From: JBIIJL01 sp044233795
Lineage (GTDB): Bacteria; Pseudomonadota; Gammaproteobacteria; Legionellales; Legionellaceae
Length of the DNA stretch: 64,000 bases
Assembly (NCBI GenBank): GCA_044233795.1
Contig: JBIIJL010000001.1
Span: forward strand, 1 to 64,000
Reading direction: 5' to 3'
The notes beneath the pieces were generated by a model. The model saw only the letters and a list, made by a program, of their open reading frames with translations. It did no database searches and was not told the DNA's origin. Of this stretch, positions 35,221-44,969 are shown piece after piece. Numbering within the stretch: position 1 is the stretch's first letter; each line of letters opens with the position of its first letter. The position numbers were made by a program, and so were the translations under genes.

Positions 35221-38200
35221 ATGGCTGGCAGAAAAGAAAATCTTAAGGCGCTGTTTACCAACACCCGTTCACGGGTCATTATCCTATTTACGGCCGTGGT
35301 ATTAATTACTGCAGTTGTGATCGGATTCATTAAAATCAGCGGTAGTCTCAATGTAAAAACTCCCTCAGTTGCCAACTTGACACAGGCGCCTGTTGGTATG
35401 AGATCTATTCCTGGGTCAATTGATCCCACCGCCCAATATGCAGCATTACAAACAGCGCAGAATGTTTCTCAAGCACGACGAGCAATTAAAACCGGGGGTA
35501 GTTCAATACCCACGATAATTGGCGGGCAAAAGTTTGGAGAGGGTATAGAGTCAGTTGGTCCTCAAAAAGGTCAGGGAGCTGTTGGGTTTGAAACGCTCGC
35601 GCGTGAAGATGTGGAAGGTAATCAACAGAGCTTATGGATTCAGTCGTTAAAGGATGGTAATTGTAGCAAATCATCAGTGGATAGCATTGTGCAGCAAGGT
35701 GCTTCGATGAAGGTTGTCAAGAAAGCTTGCTCTTGTTTGCAACTGAAGGATGATGGATATCAGCTGAACTCATTGCAGCCCGTTTGCAATTGCAAAGAAT
35801 TGAAGGCTGCAGGTTATAATGCTCGGCAAATGAAAGAAATAGGGTTTACTGCAGGTCGCTTAAGGGAGTGTGGTTTTGATGCTTGCGAATTACGACAGGC
35901 CGGCTATTCTGCCCAAGAAATGAAGGATGGTGGGTACTCTGATGGCGAGTTGAAAGGTGCAGGCTACTCAGATGGTGAAATTCGTCGTGCTTCTGGTTTG
36001 CCGGATGGGATCACAGACGACGATATTCGAAAATCAGGTTGCGATGCACTTGCACTCAGCAAGCTTAGAGAGGCTGGAGTTTCAGCTGCAGCCATTCGTC
36101 GAATTAATGGATGTTCAGCAGCTCAGCTGAAAGCCGCAGGTTATACTGCCCAGGACTTAAAAAATGCAGGATTTAGTGCAGCCGAACTTCTAAAAGCAGG
36201 GTTTACCCCTGATGATTTGAGAGAGGCGGGGTATAGTGCTCGTGACTTATTAAATGCTGGTATTTCCCCCAATGCACTTGAGTTAGCTGGATTTACACCT
36301 GATGAAATAAAAGCTGCAGAGCTTGAGCTACCGCCAGGTGTAACACCTGCTGAGATAAAAGCGGCAGGTTGTAATGTTGAATCACTGAAAAGAGAGCGAT
36401 TGGCGGGTGTGAGTGCAGCACTGATTCATCAATATGCAGGGTGTAGTGCTGCAGCACTTAAGGCCGCGGGATTCTCTGATGTCTCCCTAGTCAATGCTGG
36501 GTTCTCGCCTGCACAAATCAAATCGGCGGAAGATTTAGGTGATGAGGCAATTAAAGCGGCAGGGTGTGAGCCGAAAAAATTACATGAGCTTTTTCTACAA
36601 GGCGTTTCTGCAAAACGAATTCATGATTTGAATGGTTGTAGTGCCAAAGCGCTCAAAGATGCAGGATTTTCAGCTAAAGACTTGCGGGACGCGGGATTTT
36701 CAGCCAAAGACCTCCTAAATGCGGGGTTTACTCCCAAAGATCTTTTGGCAGCTGGTTTTACACCTGCAGAAATCAAAGCTGGAGAGGATGAAATTGATGC
36801 TGCAATCAAGGCGGCAGGATGTGATCCTCAAAAATTACATGTACTTTTTTTAGAGGGTATATCCGCCAAGCGAATACATGACTTGAATGGTTGTAGTGCC
36901 AAGGCACTAAAAGATGCAGGATTCTCAGCTAAAGATCTTTTAAACGCTGGGTTCTCCCCCCAAGACTTGTTGGCGGCGGGTTTTACACCTGCAGAAATTA
37001 AAGCTGCACAAGCCATAAGTGATTTGGCGATTAAGGCCGCCGGTTGTGATCCTAAAAAATTACACGAGCTCTTTGTACAAGGTGTGTCCGCCAAACAAAT
37101 TCATGATTTGAATGGTTGTAGTGCCCAAGCACTGAAAGATGCAGGTTTTTCAGCAAAGGACTTGTTGGATGCAGGATTTAGCCCTCAAGATCTCTTGGCA
37201 GCAGGTTTTACACCTGCACAAATCAAAGCTGCCCTAGGTACAAGTGATGATGAGATCAAGTCTGCGGGCTGTGAACCTAGCAAATTACATGCGCTCTTTC
37301 TTCAAGGTGTCTCTGCTAAGCGAATTCATGATTTGAATGGCTGTAGTGCCAAAGCCCTTAAAGATGCAGGTTTTTCAGCCAACGACTTGTTGGATGCCGG
37401 ATTTAGCCCACAAGATCTGTTAGCAGCTGGCTTTTCGCCTCCACAAATCAAAGCCGCAGAAGATGCAAGTGATGCCGTGATTAGGGATGCGGGATGTGAT
37501 CCAACTAAATTACATGAGCTTTTTCTACAAGGTATATCTGCTAAACGAATTCATGATTTGAATGGCTGCAGCGCAGCTACCCTCAAAGCTGCAGGATTTG
37601 GTGCAAACGATCTAACAGCAGCAGGTTTTACACCCGCAGATCTTCTCTCGGCAGGATTTACCCCCGAACAAATAAAAGGCTCAGGTCTAGATGACGCTAC
37701 AATTAGAGCGGCGGGGTGCGATATACAGAAACTTCATGATCTTTTTCTACAAGGCGTATCTGCCAGAAGGATTCATGATTTAAATGGTTGTAGTGCAGAA
37801 GCTCTGAAAGAGGCTGGTTATAATGCCCAACAGCTTGCTGATGCAGGCTTTAGACCATATGAGTTGCTCAAAGCAGGTTTTACTGCTCAGCAATTGAAAG
37901 ATGCAGGCTTAAGTCCTGTGGGTGTATTTGCTGCCGGAAGGACAGCTGACTGTAGTGTAGAGTCCCTAAACGCAGCACGAACACTCGGGGTAACCGCTTC
38001 TGAAATTAGACAGACGTTGGGTTGCTCAGCTAAACAACTGAAAGATGCGGGATATACAGCAGCAGAATTAAAAGCCGCAGGATTTACCGCTGCTGAATTA
38101 AAGGATGCGGGTTTTGATGCTGCGGCCCTTAAAGCGGCTGGTTTCACTGCAAAGGAATTAAAAGCAGCAGGCTTTAGCGCGGCTGCGCTGAAAGCTGCGG

Positions 38201-39360
38201 GATTCAGTGCAAAAGAACTTAAAGATGCAGGATTTAGTGCTGCGGATTTAAAGAATGTAGGTTTTAGCGCAGAAGAATTACATAAAGCTGGGTTTTCGGG
38301 CAAAGATCTTAAGGCAGCAGGATTTACTATAGCGCAGCTAAAGAACGCGGGGTATACAGCAGGCGACCTAGAAGATGCTGGAATTTCAGCGATTGATACA
38401 ACTTTGGCTGGTCTACCTGGACTGAATACACCAGCCAAAGTGTCAGACATTGCGCCGTTGCCCTCGATAGCTGCGGGGCTTAATGATGGGCAAAGCAATT
38501 CAGCTGAGACTCAGAACACGAAACAACTACAGGAAATTCTTAAACGTCAGCAATCCCAAGTTGCTGATCAGCGATATCAACAAAAAATTCAGCAACGCAC
38601 TGCTCTGATGATGTCAGCTGCGACTCAAACTTTACAAAACTGGAAAACAACTCCCGCGCAATCTTATACAGCAGGGACTCCCCCGACAGACAAAAAGAGT
38701 AGTGTTGCCTCCGTCAATGGTGGTGGAACAATACAGGGGCTAGGGGCTCAAAATAGCAACGCCGGTATGCATGGTAGTAATCAAGCTCCTACGCTAATCA
38801 AAGCAGGTGATGTCTTGTTTGCTGTGCTTGATACTTCTGTCAACAGTGATGAGCCAGGACCTATTCTTGCTACGATTGTTTCAGGGAAGCTCAATGGAGC
38901 TAAGCTTATTGGAAGTTTTACCTTGCCTAGTAATGCAGATAAAATGGTTATTAATTTTAATAAGATGTCAGTACCTGGCGCTCAATCTACAACATCAATT
39001 AATGCATATGCAATCGATCCCAATACTGCTCGAACTGCGCTCTCGAGTCGAGCAGATCATCATTATTTGTTGAGATATGGCTCGCTTTTTGCTGCAACTT
39101 TCCTCGAAGGGTTTGGTAATGCATTTCAATCTGCAAATACGACAATTACCATCGGCGGTCCTACAGGGGGCACACAAAATACTACTGTGCAAAATGGTAT
39201 CGGGCGTTCAATCTTAGAGAACGCAGTTATTGGTTTGGCAACACTTGGTAAAAACTGGGGACAGGTAGCTCAGCAACAATTTAGTACCCCTACGACTGTT
39301 GATTTGTTTTCAGGGACAGGTATAGGCGTTCTGTTTACACAGGACTTGGCGTCACTTTAA
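35221..39360 (+). CDS. icmE: Dot/Icm channel protein DotG (IcmE) with expanded repeat array
   Basis: 1379 residues, against about 1050 in L. pneumophila. A membrane helix near 17-38, then a spacer to about 170, a repeat array from about 175 to 1060, a Gln-rich linker, and the VirB10/TrbI-like domain in the last 200 residues (KAGDVLFAVLDTSVNSDEPG onward). The array is built from ten-residue repeats of type AGFSAKDLLN. In its middle (about 445-900) these are grouped in 75-residue super-repeats, each with GC(D/E)xxKLHxLF, SAKRIHDLNGCSA and three to four decapeptides. DotG spans inner and outer membranes and forms the channel. The extra length lies in the repeat, not in the C-terminal domain. Confidence 0.95.
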   Translation: MAGRKENLKALFTNTRSRVIILFTAVVLITAVVIGFIKISGSLNVKTPSVANLTQAPVGMRSIPGSIDPTAQYAALQTAQNVSQARRAIKTGGSSIPTIIGGQKFGEGIESVGPQKGQGAVGFETLAREDVEGNQQSLWIQSLKDGNCSKSSVDSIVQQGASMKVVKKACSCLQLKDDGYQLNSLQPVCNCKELKAAGYNARQMKEIGFTAGRLRECGFDACELRQAGYSAQEMKDGGYSDGELKGAGYSDGEIRRASGLPDGITDDDIRKSGCDALALSKLREAGVSAAAIRRINGCSAAQLKAAGYTAQDLKNAGFSAAELLKAGFTPDDLREAGYSARDLLNAGISPNALELAGFTPDEIKAAELELPPGVTPAEIKAAGCNVESLKRERLAGVSAALIHQYAGCSAAALKAAGFSDVSLVNAGFSPAQIKSAEDLGDEAIKAAGCEPKKLHELFLQGVSAKRIHDLNGCSAKALKDAGFSAKDLRDAGFSAKDLLNAGFTPKDLLAAGFTPAEIKAGEDEIDAAIKAAGCDPQKLHVLFLEGISAKRIHDLNGCSAKALKDAGFSAKDLLNAGFSPQDLLAAGFTPAEIKAAQAISDLAIKAAGCDPKKLHELFVQGVSAKQIHDLNGCSAQALKDAGFSAKDLLDAGFSPQDLLAAGFTPAQIKAALGTSDDEIKSAGCEPSKLHALFLQGVSAKRIHDLNGCSAKALKDAGFSANDLLDAGFSPQDLLAAGFSPPQIKAAEDASDAVIRDAGCDPTKLHELFLQGISAKRIHDLNGCSAATLKAAGFGANDLTAAGFTPADLLSAGFTPEQIKGSGLDDATIRAAGCDIQKLHDLFLQGVSARRIHDLNGCSAEALKEAGYNAQQLADAGFRPYELLKAGFTAQQLKDAGLSPVGVFAAGRTADCSVESLNAARTLGVTASEIRQTLGCSAKQLKDAGYTAAELKAAGFTAAELKDAGFDAAALKAAGFTAKELKAAGFSAAALKAAGFSAKELKDAGFSAADLKNVGFSAEELHKAGFSGKDLKAAGFTIAQLKNAGYTAGDLEDAGISAIDTTLAGLPGLNTPAKVSDIAPLPSIAAGLNDGQSNSAETQNTKQLQEILKRQQSQVADQRYQQKIQQRTALMMSAATQTLQNWKTTPAQSYTAGTPPTDKKSSVASVNGGGTIQGLGAQNSNAGMHGSNQAPTLIKAGDVLFAVLDTSVNSDEPGPILATIVSGKLNGAKLIGSFTLPSNADKMVINFNKMSVPGAQSTTSINAYAIDPNTARTALSSRADHHYLLRYGSLFAATFLEGFGNAFQSANTTITIGGPTGGTQNTTVQNGIGRSILENAVIGLATLGKNWGQVAQQQFSTPTTVDLFSGTGIGVLFTQDLASL
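36558..37930 (+). repeat. Tandem 225-bp super-repeats inside icmE
   Basis: Six units start near 36558, 36813, 37038, 37263, 37488 and 37711. Spacing is 225 bases (75 codons) except the first, which carries one additional 30-base decapeptide, and the fifth, one codon shorter. Units 2 to 4 are also close at the DNA level (for example the shared aaattacatg and catgatttgaatgg blocks), which points to recent duplication. Two less perfect units precede them (about 36040-36550). Confidence 0.85.
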
Positions 39361-39379
39361 TTAGATTAAAAGGTAAGCG

Positions 39380-40192
39380 ATGGCAGACAACGAACAATTA
39401 AATGATGAGTATCAGTTCGCCGATCTCGATGGTGCTCCGCCTGATCCACTAGAAGAATCGAGCGAGCCTATAATTGCTGCATTGGATGAAAATGAACGTA
39501 CTGGAATGCCGGTTGTTGATAGAGCTCAAATTATTCGAAATTCGATGATTGTAGTTGGTCTTGTTATTGTTGTTATGATTGTCTATAAGGTGGTAGGCTC
39601 AGTAGAAAGTGAAAAACAAGCAAATGTAAAGCACGAAGAAGCTTCTTCACCATTGGTTGCTGTAACCCCTATATTACCTGAACCCGTTATACAACAAGAG
39701 ATCACCAAAGCAGCTCCCGTTGCGATTCCTGTTAATGCGGATATTACCAAAATGGAGCAAAAACTTTCAGCGCTCGATCTTTCGCAGCAAAGTGTTCGTC
39801 AAGATGTGGCAACACTTACTGACCAAGTTAATGGAATCAACAATAATCTGACCACAATTGCCCAAAAATTGTCTGAAATAACCAATGCCATTTCTTCGAT
39901 AAGTGCGCGATTGGACGCGCAGGCACATGAACTCGAAGTGTTGACTATTCATCGAGAAGCAAAGCGTCATCATGATCATAGCCATAGAGTTAGGCACTCT
40001 TCTCTCAAATATCATATCCAGGCTGTTATTCCCGGCAGAGCGTGGTTAATTGCTTCAAATGGGTCTACACTTACGGTTAGGGAAGGCACCGTAATCGCAG
40101 GGGTTGGGATGGTAAAGCTTATTGATCCTGCTGCCGGTCGAGTGGTGTTGAGTTCGGGACATGTGATTAAATTTAGTCAAGAAGACAGTTAA
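39380..40192 (+). CDS. icmG: Dot/Icm inner-membrane protein DotF (IcmG)
   Basis: 270 residues: acidic cytoplasmic N-terminus of about 50 residues, one membrane helix (MIVVGLVIVVMIVYKVV, near 55-72), a coiled-coil (about 125-195), and a periplasmic C-terminal domain (AVIPGRAWLIASNGSTLTV onward). It matches IcmG/DotF, which associates with the core and modulates export. The linker is His-rich (HREAKRHHDHSHRVRH), and metal binding there is possible. Confidence 0.92.
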   Translation: MADNEQLNDEYQFADLDGAPPDPLEESSEPIIAALDENERTGMPVVDRAQIIRNSMIVVGLVIVVMIVYKVVGSVESEKQANVKHEEASSPLVAVTPILPEPVIQQEITKAAPVAIPVNADITKMEQKLSALDLSQQSVRQDVATLTDQVNGINNNLTTIAQKLSEITNAISSISARLDAQAHELEVLTIHREAKRHHDHSHRVRHSSLKYHIQAVIPGRAWLIASNGSTLTVREGTVIAGVGMVKLIDPAAGRVVLSSGHVIKFSQEDS

Positions 40193-40200
40193 GGTTAGAT

Positions 40201-40788
40201 ATGGCCGATTGTACAGATAATCCAATTGCGTGCTTTATTGCGAGTCAGGTAGATATTCTGGCTAATGTTGCGCAATCAATGAAGCCGGTTGAAAAGCTCA
40301 TTTCTGGTGGAGCATATCTGATTGGTTTAGCTTTTGCGTTTAAAGCACTTCATAGCTTAAGAGTCTATGGTGAATCACGTTCAATGATGTCAGGTAATAC
40401 CAATATCAAAGAGCCGCTGATCTATTTGTTTGTTGCAGTTGTGCTGGTATATATACCTACTGGTGTGCAGCTAATATTAAACACTACCTTTGGAAATACT
40501 GAGTATGCTAAGATACTTTCATATGGTCCTATCAGTAGCCATAGTTCAACCCTGGACACGCTATTTGGCGAGGATAGTATGGTTGGCGCTTCACTTACAA
40601 TCATTATCCAAACTATTGGGCTTATTGCTTTTGTTAGAGGGTGGGTTCTCATTGCAAAATCGGCTTCTCAAGGTCAACAGCCTGGCGGAACTGGGAAGGG
40701 CCTAATGCATGTTTTTGGTGGGATTCTAGCAATGAATATTGTTGCGACCATACAGGTTATTAATAATACGCTTTACGGTTCGGCTTAA
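40201..40788 (+). CDS. icmC: Dot/Icm membrane protein DotE (IcmC)
   Basis: 195 residues, three to four membrane helices. Family features: NPIACFIASQVDILANVAQS, VEKLISGGAYLIGLAFAFKA, and a GQQPGGTGKGLMHVFGGI loop before the last helix. DotE is related to DotP, encoded next, and to DotV/IcmV. Exact role unknown; required for export in Legionella. Confidence 0.92.
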   Translation: MADCTDNPIACFIASQVDILANVAQSMKPVEKLISGGAYLIGLAFAFKALHSLRVYGESRSMMSGNTNIKEPLIYLFVAVVLVYIPTGVQLILNTTFGNTEYAKILSYGPISSHSSTLDTLFGEDSMVGASLTIIIQTIGLIAFVRGWVLIAKSASQGQQPGGTGKGLMHVFGGILAMNIVATIQVINNTLYGSA

Positions 40789-40813
40789 ATGATTTTTACA
40801 ACAGGGGGATATA

Positions 40814-41212
40814 GTGAAAAAAAAAGCAATAAAAATAATTAATAAAAGGGGAATGCTCGGTTTGGCTTGTATCGGTATTATGATTTTTGCCGGCACAGCG
40901 TTCGCAGGTTCACTTAATGTTGGTGGTATGGCCTCATCTATTACCAGCTCATTTAAAAGTCTCACCAAACTGATTACGGCAGGTTCTTATCTTGCTGGGT
41001 TGGGCTTTTCAATTGCTGCTATTATGAAATTTAAGGCACATAAAGATAACCCAACCCAAATACCCGTTGGTACGCCAATTGCGCTTGTCTTTATTGCAGC
41101 GGCACTTTTATTCCTCCCAACTATTTTAGGTGTTGCAGGTTCTACCATGTTCAATGGTGGTGGTACAGTTGCTGGTCCTACCGGTTCTGTGTTCACAGGT
41201 CCTGGTGGTTAG
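40814..41212 (+). CDS. icmD: Dot/Icm membrane protein DotP (IcmD)
   Basis: 132 residues starting at GTG, with AGGGGGAT upstream. Signal-like helix ending AFA, then SLTKLITAGSYLAGLGFSIA, the same motif as in DotE, and a second helix, with a Gly-rich tail. It closes the icmNMLKEGCD run; a terminator hairpin follows at 41224. Confidence 0.9.
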   Translation: MKKKAIKIINKRGMLGLACIGIMIFAGTAFAGSLNVGGMASSITSSFKSLTKLITAGSYLAGLGFSIAAIMKFKAHKDNPTQIPVGTPIALVFIAAALLFLPTILGVAGSTMFNGGGTVAGPTGSVFTGPGG

Positions 41213-41223
41213 TATCATAAAGC

Positions 41224-41255
41224 CCCCGGTGTTGAAGTTTAGCATTCGGGGTTTT
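41224..41255 (+). terminator. Rho-independent terminator between icmD and icmJ
   Basis: CCCCGGTGTT (41224-41233), seven-base loop, AGCATTCGGGG (41241-41251) with one bulged T, then TTTT. It lies just after icmD and splits the locus into icmN-to-icmD and icmJB transcripts. Confidence 0.65.
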
Positions 41256-41290
41256 GTCCTTCATTAATTCATTCATACTGGATTTGAGAC

Positions 41291-41920
41291 ATGGTAGGTC
41301 AACGAGGGCTAATAGAGTTGAAATTAAAAGCAACGCCCGGCGCCTGGCGAATGTATTCAGCTCGAAAATCTGACCCACGTTTTAATTCTTTTGAGCAAAA
41401 GATCTTTCAACGCGATAAATACACCTGCAGGTTTTGTGGGTTTCAAGCAAAATTATTTCAAGATATTGTTAATTTAGATGGTAATTACTCAAACAACAAG
41501 ACAGAAAACATGGTAACGTCTTGTTGCTTTTGTGCGCAGTGTTGTTTTATTGAGTCAGTGGGCGTAGGAGGGTATGGTGGTGGTACACTTATCTATCTAC
41601 CCGAAATGAATCAATCTGAACTGAACAGCTTATGCCATGTTTTATTTTGTGCTATTACCAATGATACTGGCTACAAAAATAGCGCACAAACCATCTATCG
41701 AAGTTTTAAGTTTCGTTCAAATGTTGTAGAGGAAAAGTATGGTGAGGGTACAAGCGATCCGTCAATATTTGGCCATTTGCTAATCGATTCTGGTCCCATT
41801 TCGAGTGATAAGGATGCCCGTATTTTCGATAGTATTCGACTCTTACCTTCGAGAGCGAAATTTCGAAAACAAATAGAGCGTTGGGCTGCCAGTGCCCTTG
41901 AAGAAATAGCGCAGGAATAA
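41291..41920 (+). CDS. icmJ: Dot/Icm coupling complex protein DotN (IcmJ)
   Basis: 209 residues with an HNH-like zinc site: CRFCG near residue 46 and CCFCAQC near 77, four cysteines in the spacing known for DotN. IcmJ/DotN binds the C-terminal tail of DotL. Start MVGQRGLIELKLKATPGAWRM, then FQRDKYTCRFCGFQAK. Ten bases before icmB. It follows the terminator, so it must have its own promoter in the 78-base gap; I see no clear TATACT there. Confidence 0.94.
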   Translation: MVGQRGLIELKLKATPGAWRMYSARKSDPRFNSFEQKIFQRDKYTCRFCGFQAKLFQDIVNLDGNYSNNKTENMVTSCCFCAQCCFIESVGVGGYGGGTLIYLPEMNQSELNSLCHVLFCAITNDTGYKNSAQTIYRSFKFRSNVVEEKYGEGTSDPSIFGHLLIDSGPISSDKDARIFDSIRLLPSRAKFRKQIERWAASALEEIAQE

Positions 41921-41930
41921 GGTGAATTAA

Positions 41931-44900
41931 ATGAGTAGATGGGCTGAGTCATTTTTCGAGGGGGTTGATACATTTTTTGCCTGGTTGAGCACCTCGCTTA
42001 AACAAACAACTGAGTCTTATTGTGATCTGGAGACGGCTGATAGTCCGGATGTTCTTGTTAACCACGATGGTTCCCTGCTTTCTATACTAAAAATTGAAGG
42101 GGTTACAGCACTTGCCGGTGCTCAGGAGTTTGAGCGCCTAGTGGAGGGTTTGACTAATGCTTTTCAAGGTGCTATGGGTCGTCCGGGTCATGCTTTGCAG
42201 GTCCTTTTTAGTCACGACAAGCAAAATATTAAAAAAGTTATCCGAGATATTTATGCTCCTGCAGAGGCTACTCAAAGGCGTTTGGAGCTTAGCTTAGATG
42301 ATCTATTCAATGAAAGGGTAAATTTTTTAGCTCAGTACTGCGCTGAAGAGAGGGTATATTTCGTATTGATTACGAGACCATTCAATCTCCCTGCTGATCA
42401 ACTTAAGGCTACGAATAAGGCCAAATTAAGAATGATCAAAGATAAGAAAGCCCCTCCATTTAAAAACTCTCAAACTATATACGCCGCTATTCCAGAGTTG
42501 CGTGATACACATAGTGCTTATGTTCGTTCCGTGTTAAATGATCTTGATTCACTTAACGTATTTGCTAAGCTATTGGAAGTGCATGATGCAGTTCATGCAA
42601 TCCGAATGACCGCTGACCCTGATTTTACAGCAGATGATTGGCGAGCAAGTTTGCCTGGCGATAAAATTCCTGTGCGTGAAGTGAATAATTTTGATGGAGA
42701 CGCATCTGATTTGCTGTGGCCCTCATTAGCAAAACAAGTCATTCCTCGGGATGCGGAAACGATAGACAGGCGCACGGTGCTTGTAGGAAATAAAATTTAC
42801 TCATCGTCCTATATAGATTTGTTCCCAAAAGATATTAGACCATTCATTAGCTTATTCTCAAGAATACTTCCCACACACATTCCGTGGCGAATTTCTTTTC
42901 TACTGGAAAGTGAAGGGTTGGAGACAATTAAATTCAAGGGAATGCTAACTGCTATTTTGAGCTTTTCATCTGCTCAAAACCGCTTGATTAGTGATTCGGT
43001 GAATTTGCTTAAGTATTTACAAATAAACACCGACGAAGCTCTGATTCGTTTACGGGTTGTCGCTACAACATGGGCTCCAGAGGATGATACGCCCCTGTTA
43101 AGACGCCGCAGTTCCGAGCTTGTTAAAGCTATTCAAGGTTGGGGCTCTACCGATGTTTCTGAAATGTGTGGCGATCCATTTGCAGGTTTTACTGCTAGTA
43201 TGTTAGCAACTACATTGGTCAGTCCCGCAATCGCGACAGTTGCACCTTTGTCAGAAGTTATATCAATGCTTCCTATTACCCGCCCTGCATCTCCTTGGCA
43301 AACAGGGGCTTTATTGTTTCGGTCACCAGATGGAAAACCATGGCCTTATCAACCAGGCTCTACACAGCAAACAACATGGATTGATCTAGTCTATGCGCGT
43401 CCTGGTTCTGGTAAGTCGGTCTTGTCAAATACGCAAAATCTGGCACTTTGTTTGTCTGCGGGTCTTTCTCGACTACCAAGGATAGCAATCATAGATATTG
43501 GCCCGTCGAGTAGTGGACTGATTTCATTACTTAAAGAAGCATTGCCAGCAGCCAAAAGACATTTGGTTGCCTATCATCGTTTGAGAATGACAGCTGAATA
43601 TTCAATAAACCCTTTTGATACACAATTGGGTTGTAGATATCCTACCGCGCTTGAGAGATCATTTCTGGTTAATTTTTTGACACTACTAACCACACCATTA
43701 GGTGCAGATAAACCCTATGATGCTATGCCTGATCTGACAGGAATGGTGGTTGATGAACTCTATAAAAGTTTTGCTGATGAAAGTAATCCTACTCCTTACT
43801 CTCCAGGTATTGAGGAATTTATTGATAGTATTTTAGAGGAAATTGGATTCGTACGTGATTCAAAATCAACATGGTGGGAAGTCACCGACTCCCTATACTC
43901 TGCAGGTTTTTTGCACGAAGCAATGTTGGCCCAGCGATATGCAATGCCTTTATTAGCAGATGCGGCATCTATCTGCAGGACAGCCTCCATTGAAGATTTG
44001 TATGAAAAAGTGACAACGCCTACCACTGAATCATTGATCAGTTCCTTCTCTAGGATGATATCAGGTGCTGTTCGAGAGTATCCAATATTGTCGCGAGTTA
44101 CGGCATTCGATATTGGCGATGCACGTGTCGTATCACTGGATTTGGATGAGGTTGCTAAGAGTGGAGGAGATGCTGCTGATAGACAAACCTCGGTGATGTA
44201 TATGCTCGCGCGATATGTCCTTGCCCGACATTACTATCTTACTGATGAAAGTCTTAACAATATTCCTCCACAATATCAGGCGTACCACAAAGAACGAGTC
44301 GCTGAAATTAGAGAAGATCCTAAGCGGATCGTCTACGATGAATTTCATCGTACATCAAAGTCTGCAGCAGTGAGAGAGCAAGTGATCATTGATATGCGTG
44401 AAGGGCGAAAATGGAATGTTCAAATTTCGCTTTTATCGCAATCTGTTGATGACTTTGATCCGGTCATGATAGATTTCGCTACATCTATTTACATTATGGA
44501 TGCCGGTCCTGCTCAGACCATTGATAAAACTTGCAAGATTTTTGGCCTTTCTGAAACCGCAAAAATTGCCCTTCGTAATCGTGTACACGGACCTCGACAA
44601 GGTGGAGCTACTTTTTTGGCTCAATTTTCTACTAAAAGTGGCGTTAGTGTGCAGTTGCTAACATTGACACTGGGACCCATTGAGCTCTGGGCTTTTAGTA
44701 CTACGGCAGAGGATGCGACGGTGCGTAATAAATTATACCGACAACTAGGCCCTAGCGAAGCCAGGCGTTTTTTAGCTTCGTTATATCCAAATGGCTCTGT
44801 TGCAAAGGAAATTGCTGAGCGTTTAAATCAGTTGAAGGCAGAAGGTGGGCTGATTGATGAAGAGGGCAACCTAGGTGTGGTAGATCAACTCGTCTCCGAT

Positions 44901-44960
44901 ATCCTCGAGGCCTACGCTCAAAATCCCAATAGCAAAAGTTTACCATTTCAAAAGCTTTAG
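41931..44960 (+). CDS. icmB: Dot/Icm VirB4-like ATPase DotO (IcmB)
   Basis: 1009 residues. Walker A in VYARPGSGKSVLSN near residue 485-498, Walker B KRIVYDEFHR near 798-807, and the conserved WNVQISLLSQSVDDFDP near 825. DotO forms the cytoplasmic hexamer that, with DotB, powers the channel. No membrane helices, as expected. Ribosome site AAGGTGA. An IS4-type transposase remnant begins right after its stop. Confidence 0.96.
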   Translation: MSRWAESFFEGVDTFFAWLSTSLKQTTESYCDLETADSPDVLVNHDGSLLSILKIEGVTALAGAQEFERLVEGLTNAFQGAMGRPGHALQVLFSHDKQNIKKVIRDIYAPAEATQRRLELSLDDLFNERVNFLAQYCAEERVYFVLITRPFNLPADQLKATNKAKLRMIKDKKAPPFKNSQTIYAAIPELRDTHSAYVRSVLNDLDSLNVFAKLLEVHDAVHAIRMTADPDFTADDWRASLPGDKIPVREVNNFDGDASDLLWPSLAKQVIPRDAETIDRRTVLVGNKIYSSSYIDLFPKDIRPFISLFSRILPTHIPWRISFLLESEGLETIKFKGMLTAILSFSSAQNRLISDSVNLLKYLQINTDEALIRLRVVATTWAPEDDTPLLRRRSSELVKAIQGWGSTDVSEMCGDPFAGFTASMLATTLVSPAIATVAPLSEVISMLPITRPASPWQTGALLFRSPDGKPWPYQPGSTQQTTWIDLVYARPGSGKSVLSNTQNLALCLSAGLSRLPRIAIIDIGPSSSGLISLLKEALPAAKRHLVAYHRLRMTAEYSINPFDTQLGCRYPTALERSFLVNFLTLLTTPLGADKPYDAMPDLTGMVVDELYKSFADESNPTPYSPGIEEFIDSILEEIGFVRDSKSTWWEVTDSLYSAGFLHEAMLAQRYAMPLLADAASICRTASIEDLYEKVTTPTTESLISSFSRMISGAVREYPILSRVTAFDIGDARVVSLDLDEVAKSGGDAADRQTSVMYMLARYVLARHYYLTDESLNNIPPQYQAYHKERVAEIREDPKRIVYDEFHRTSKSAAVREQVIIDMREGRKWNVQISLLSQSVDDFDPVMIDFATSIYIMDAGPAQTIDKTCKIFGLSETAKIALRNRVHGPRQGGATFLAQFSTKSGVSVQLLTLTLGPIELWAFSTTAEDATVRNKLYRQLGPSEARRFLASLYPNGSVAKEIAERLNQLKAEGGLIDEEGNLGVVDQLVSDILEAYAQNPNSKSLPFQKL

Positions 44961-44969
44961 CCCTCTCTG

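Noticed and set aside
36558..37930. Regular repeats taken as a CRISPR array
   Set aside because: The repeats are in frame, protein-coding, contiguous with no unique spacers, and belong to the DotG decapeptide region.
36621..38498. Long minus-strand reading frames (62, 88 and 203 codons) opposite icmE
   Set aside because: They mirror the low-complexity repeat of icmE, have no ribosome sites and give Ala/Asn/Pro-rich nonsense; shadows of the real gene.
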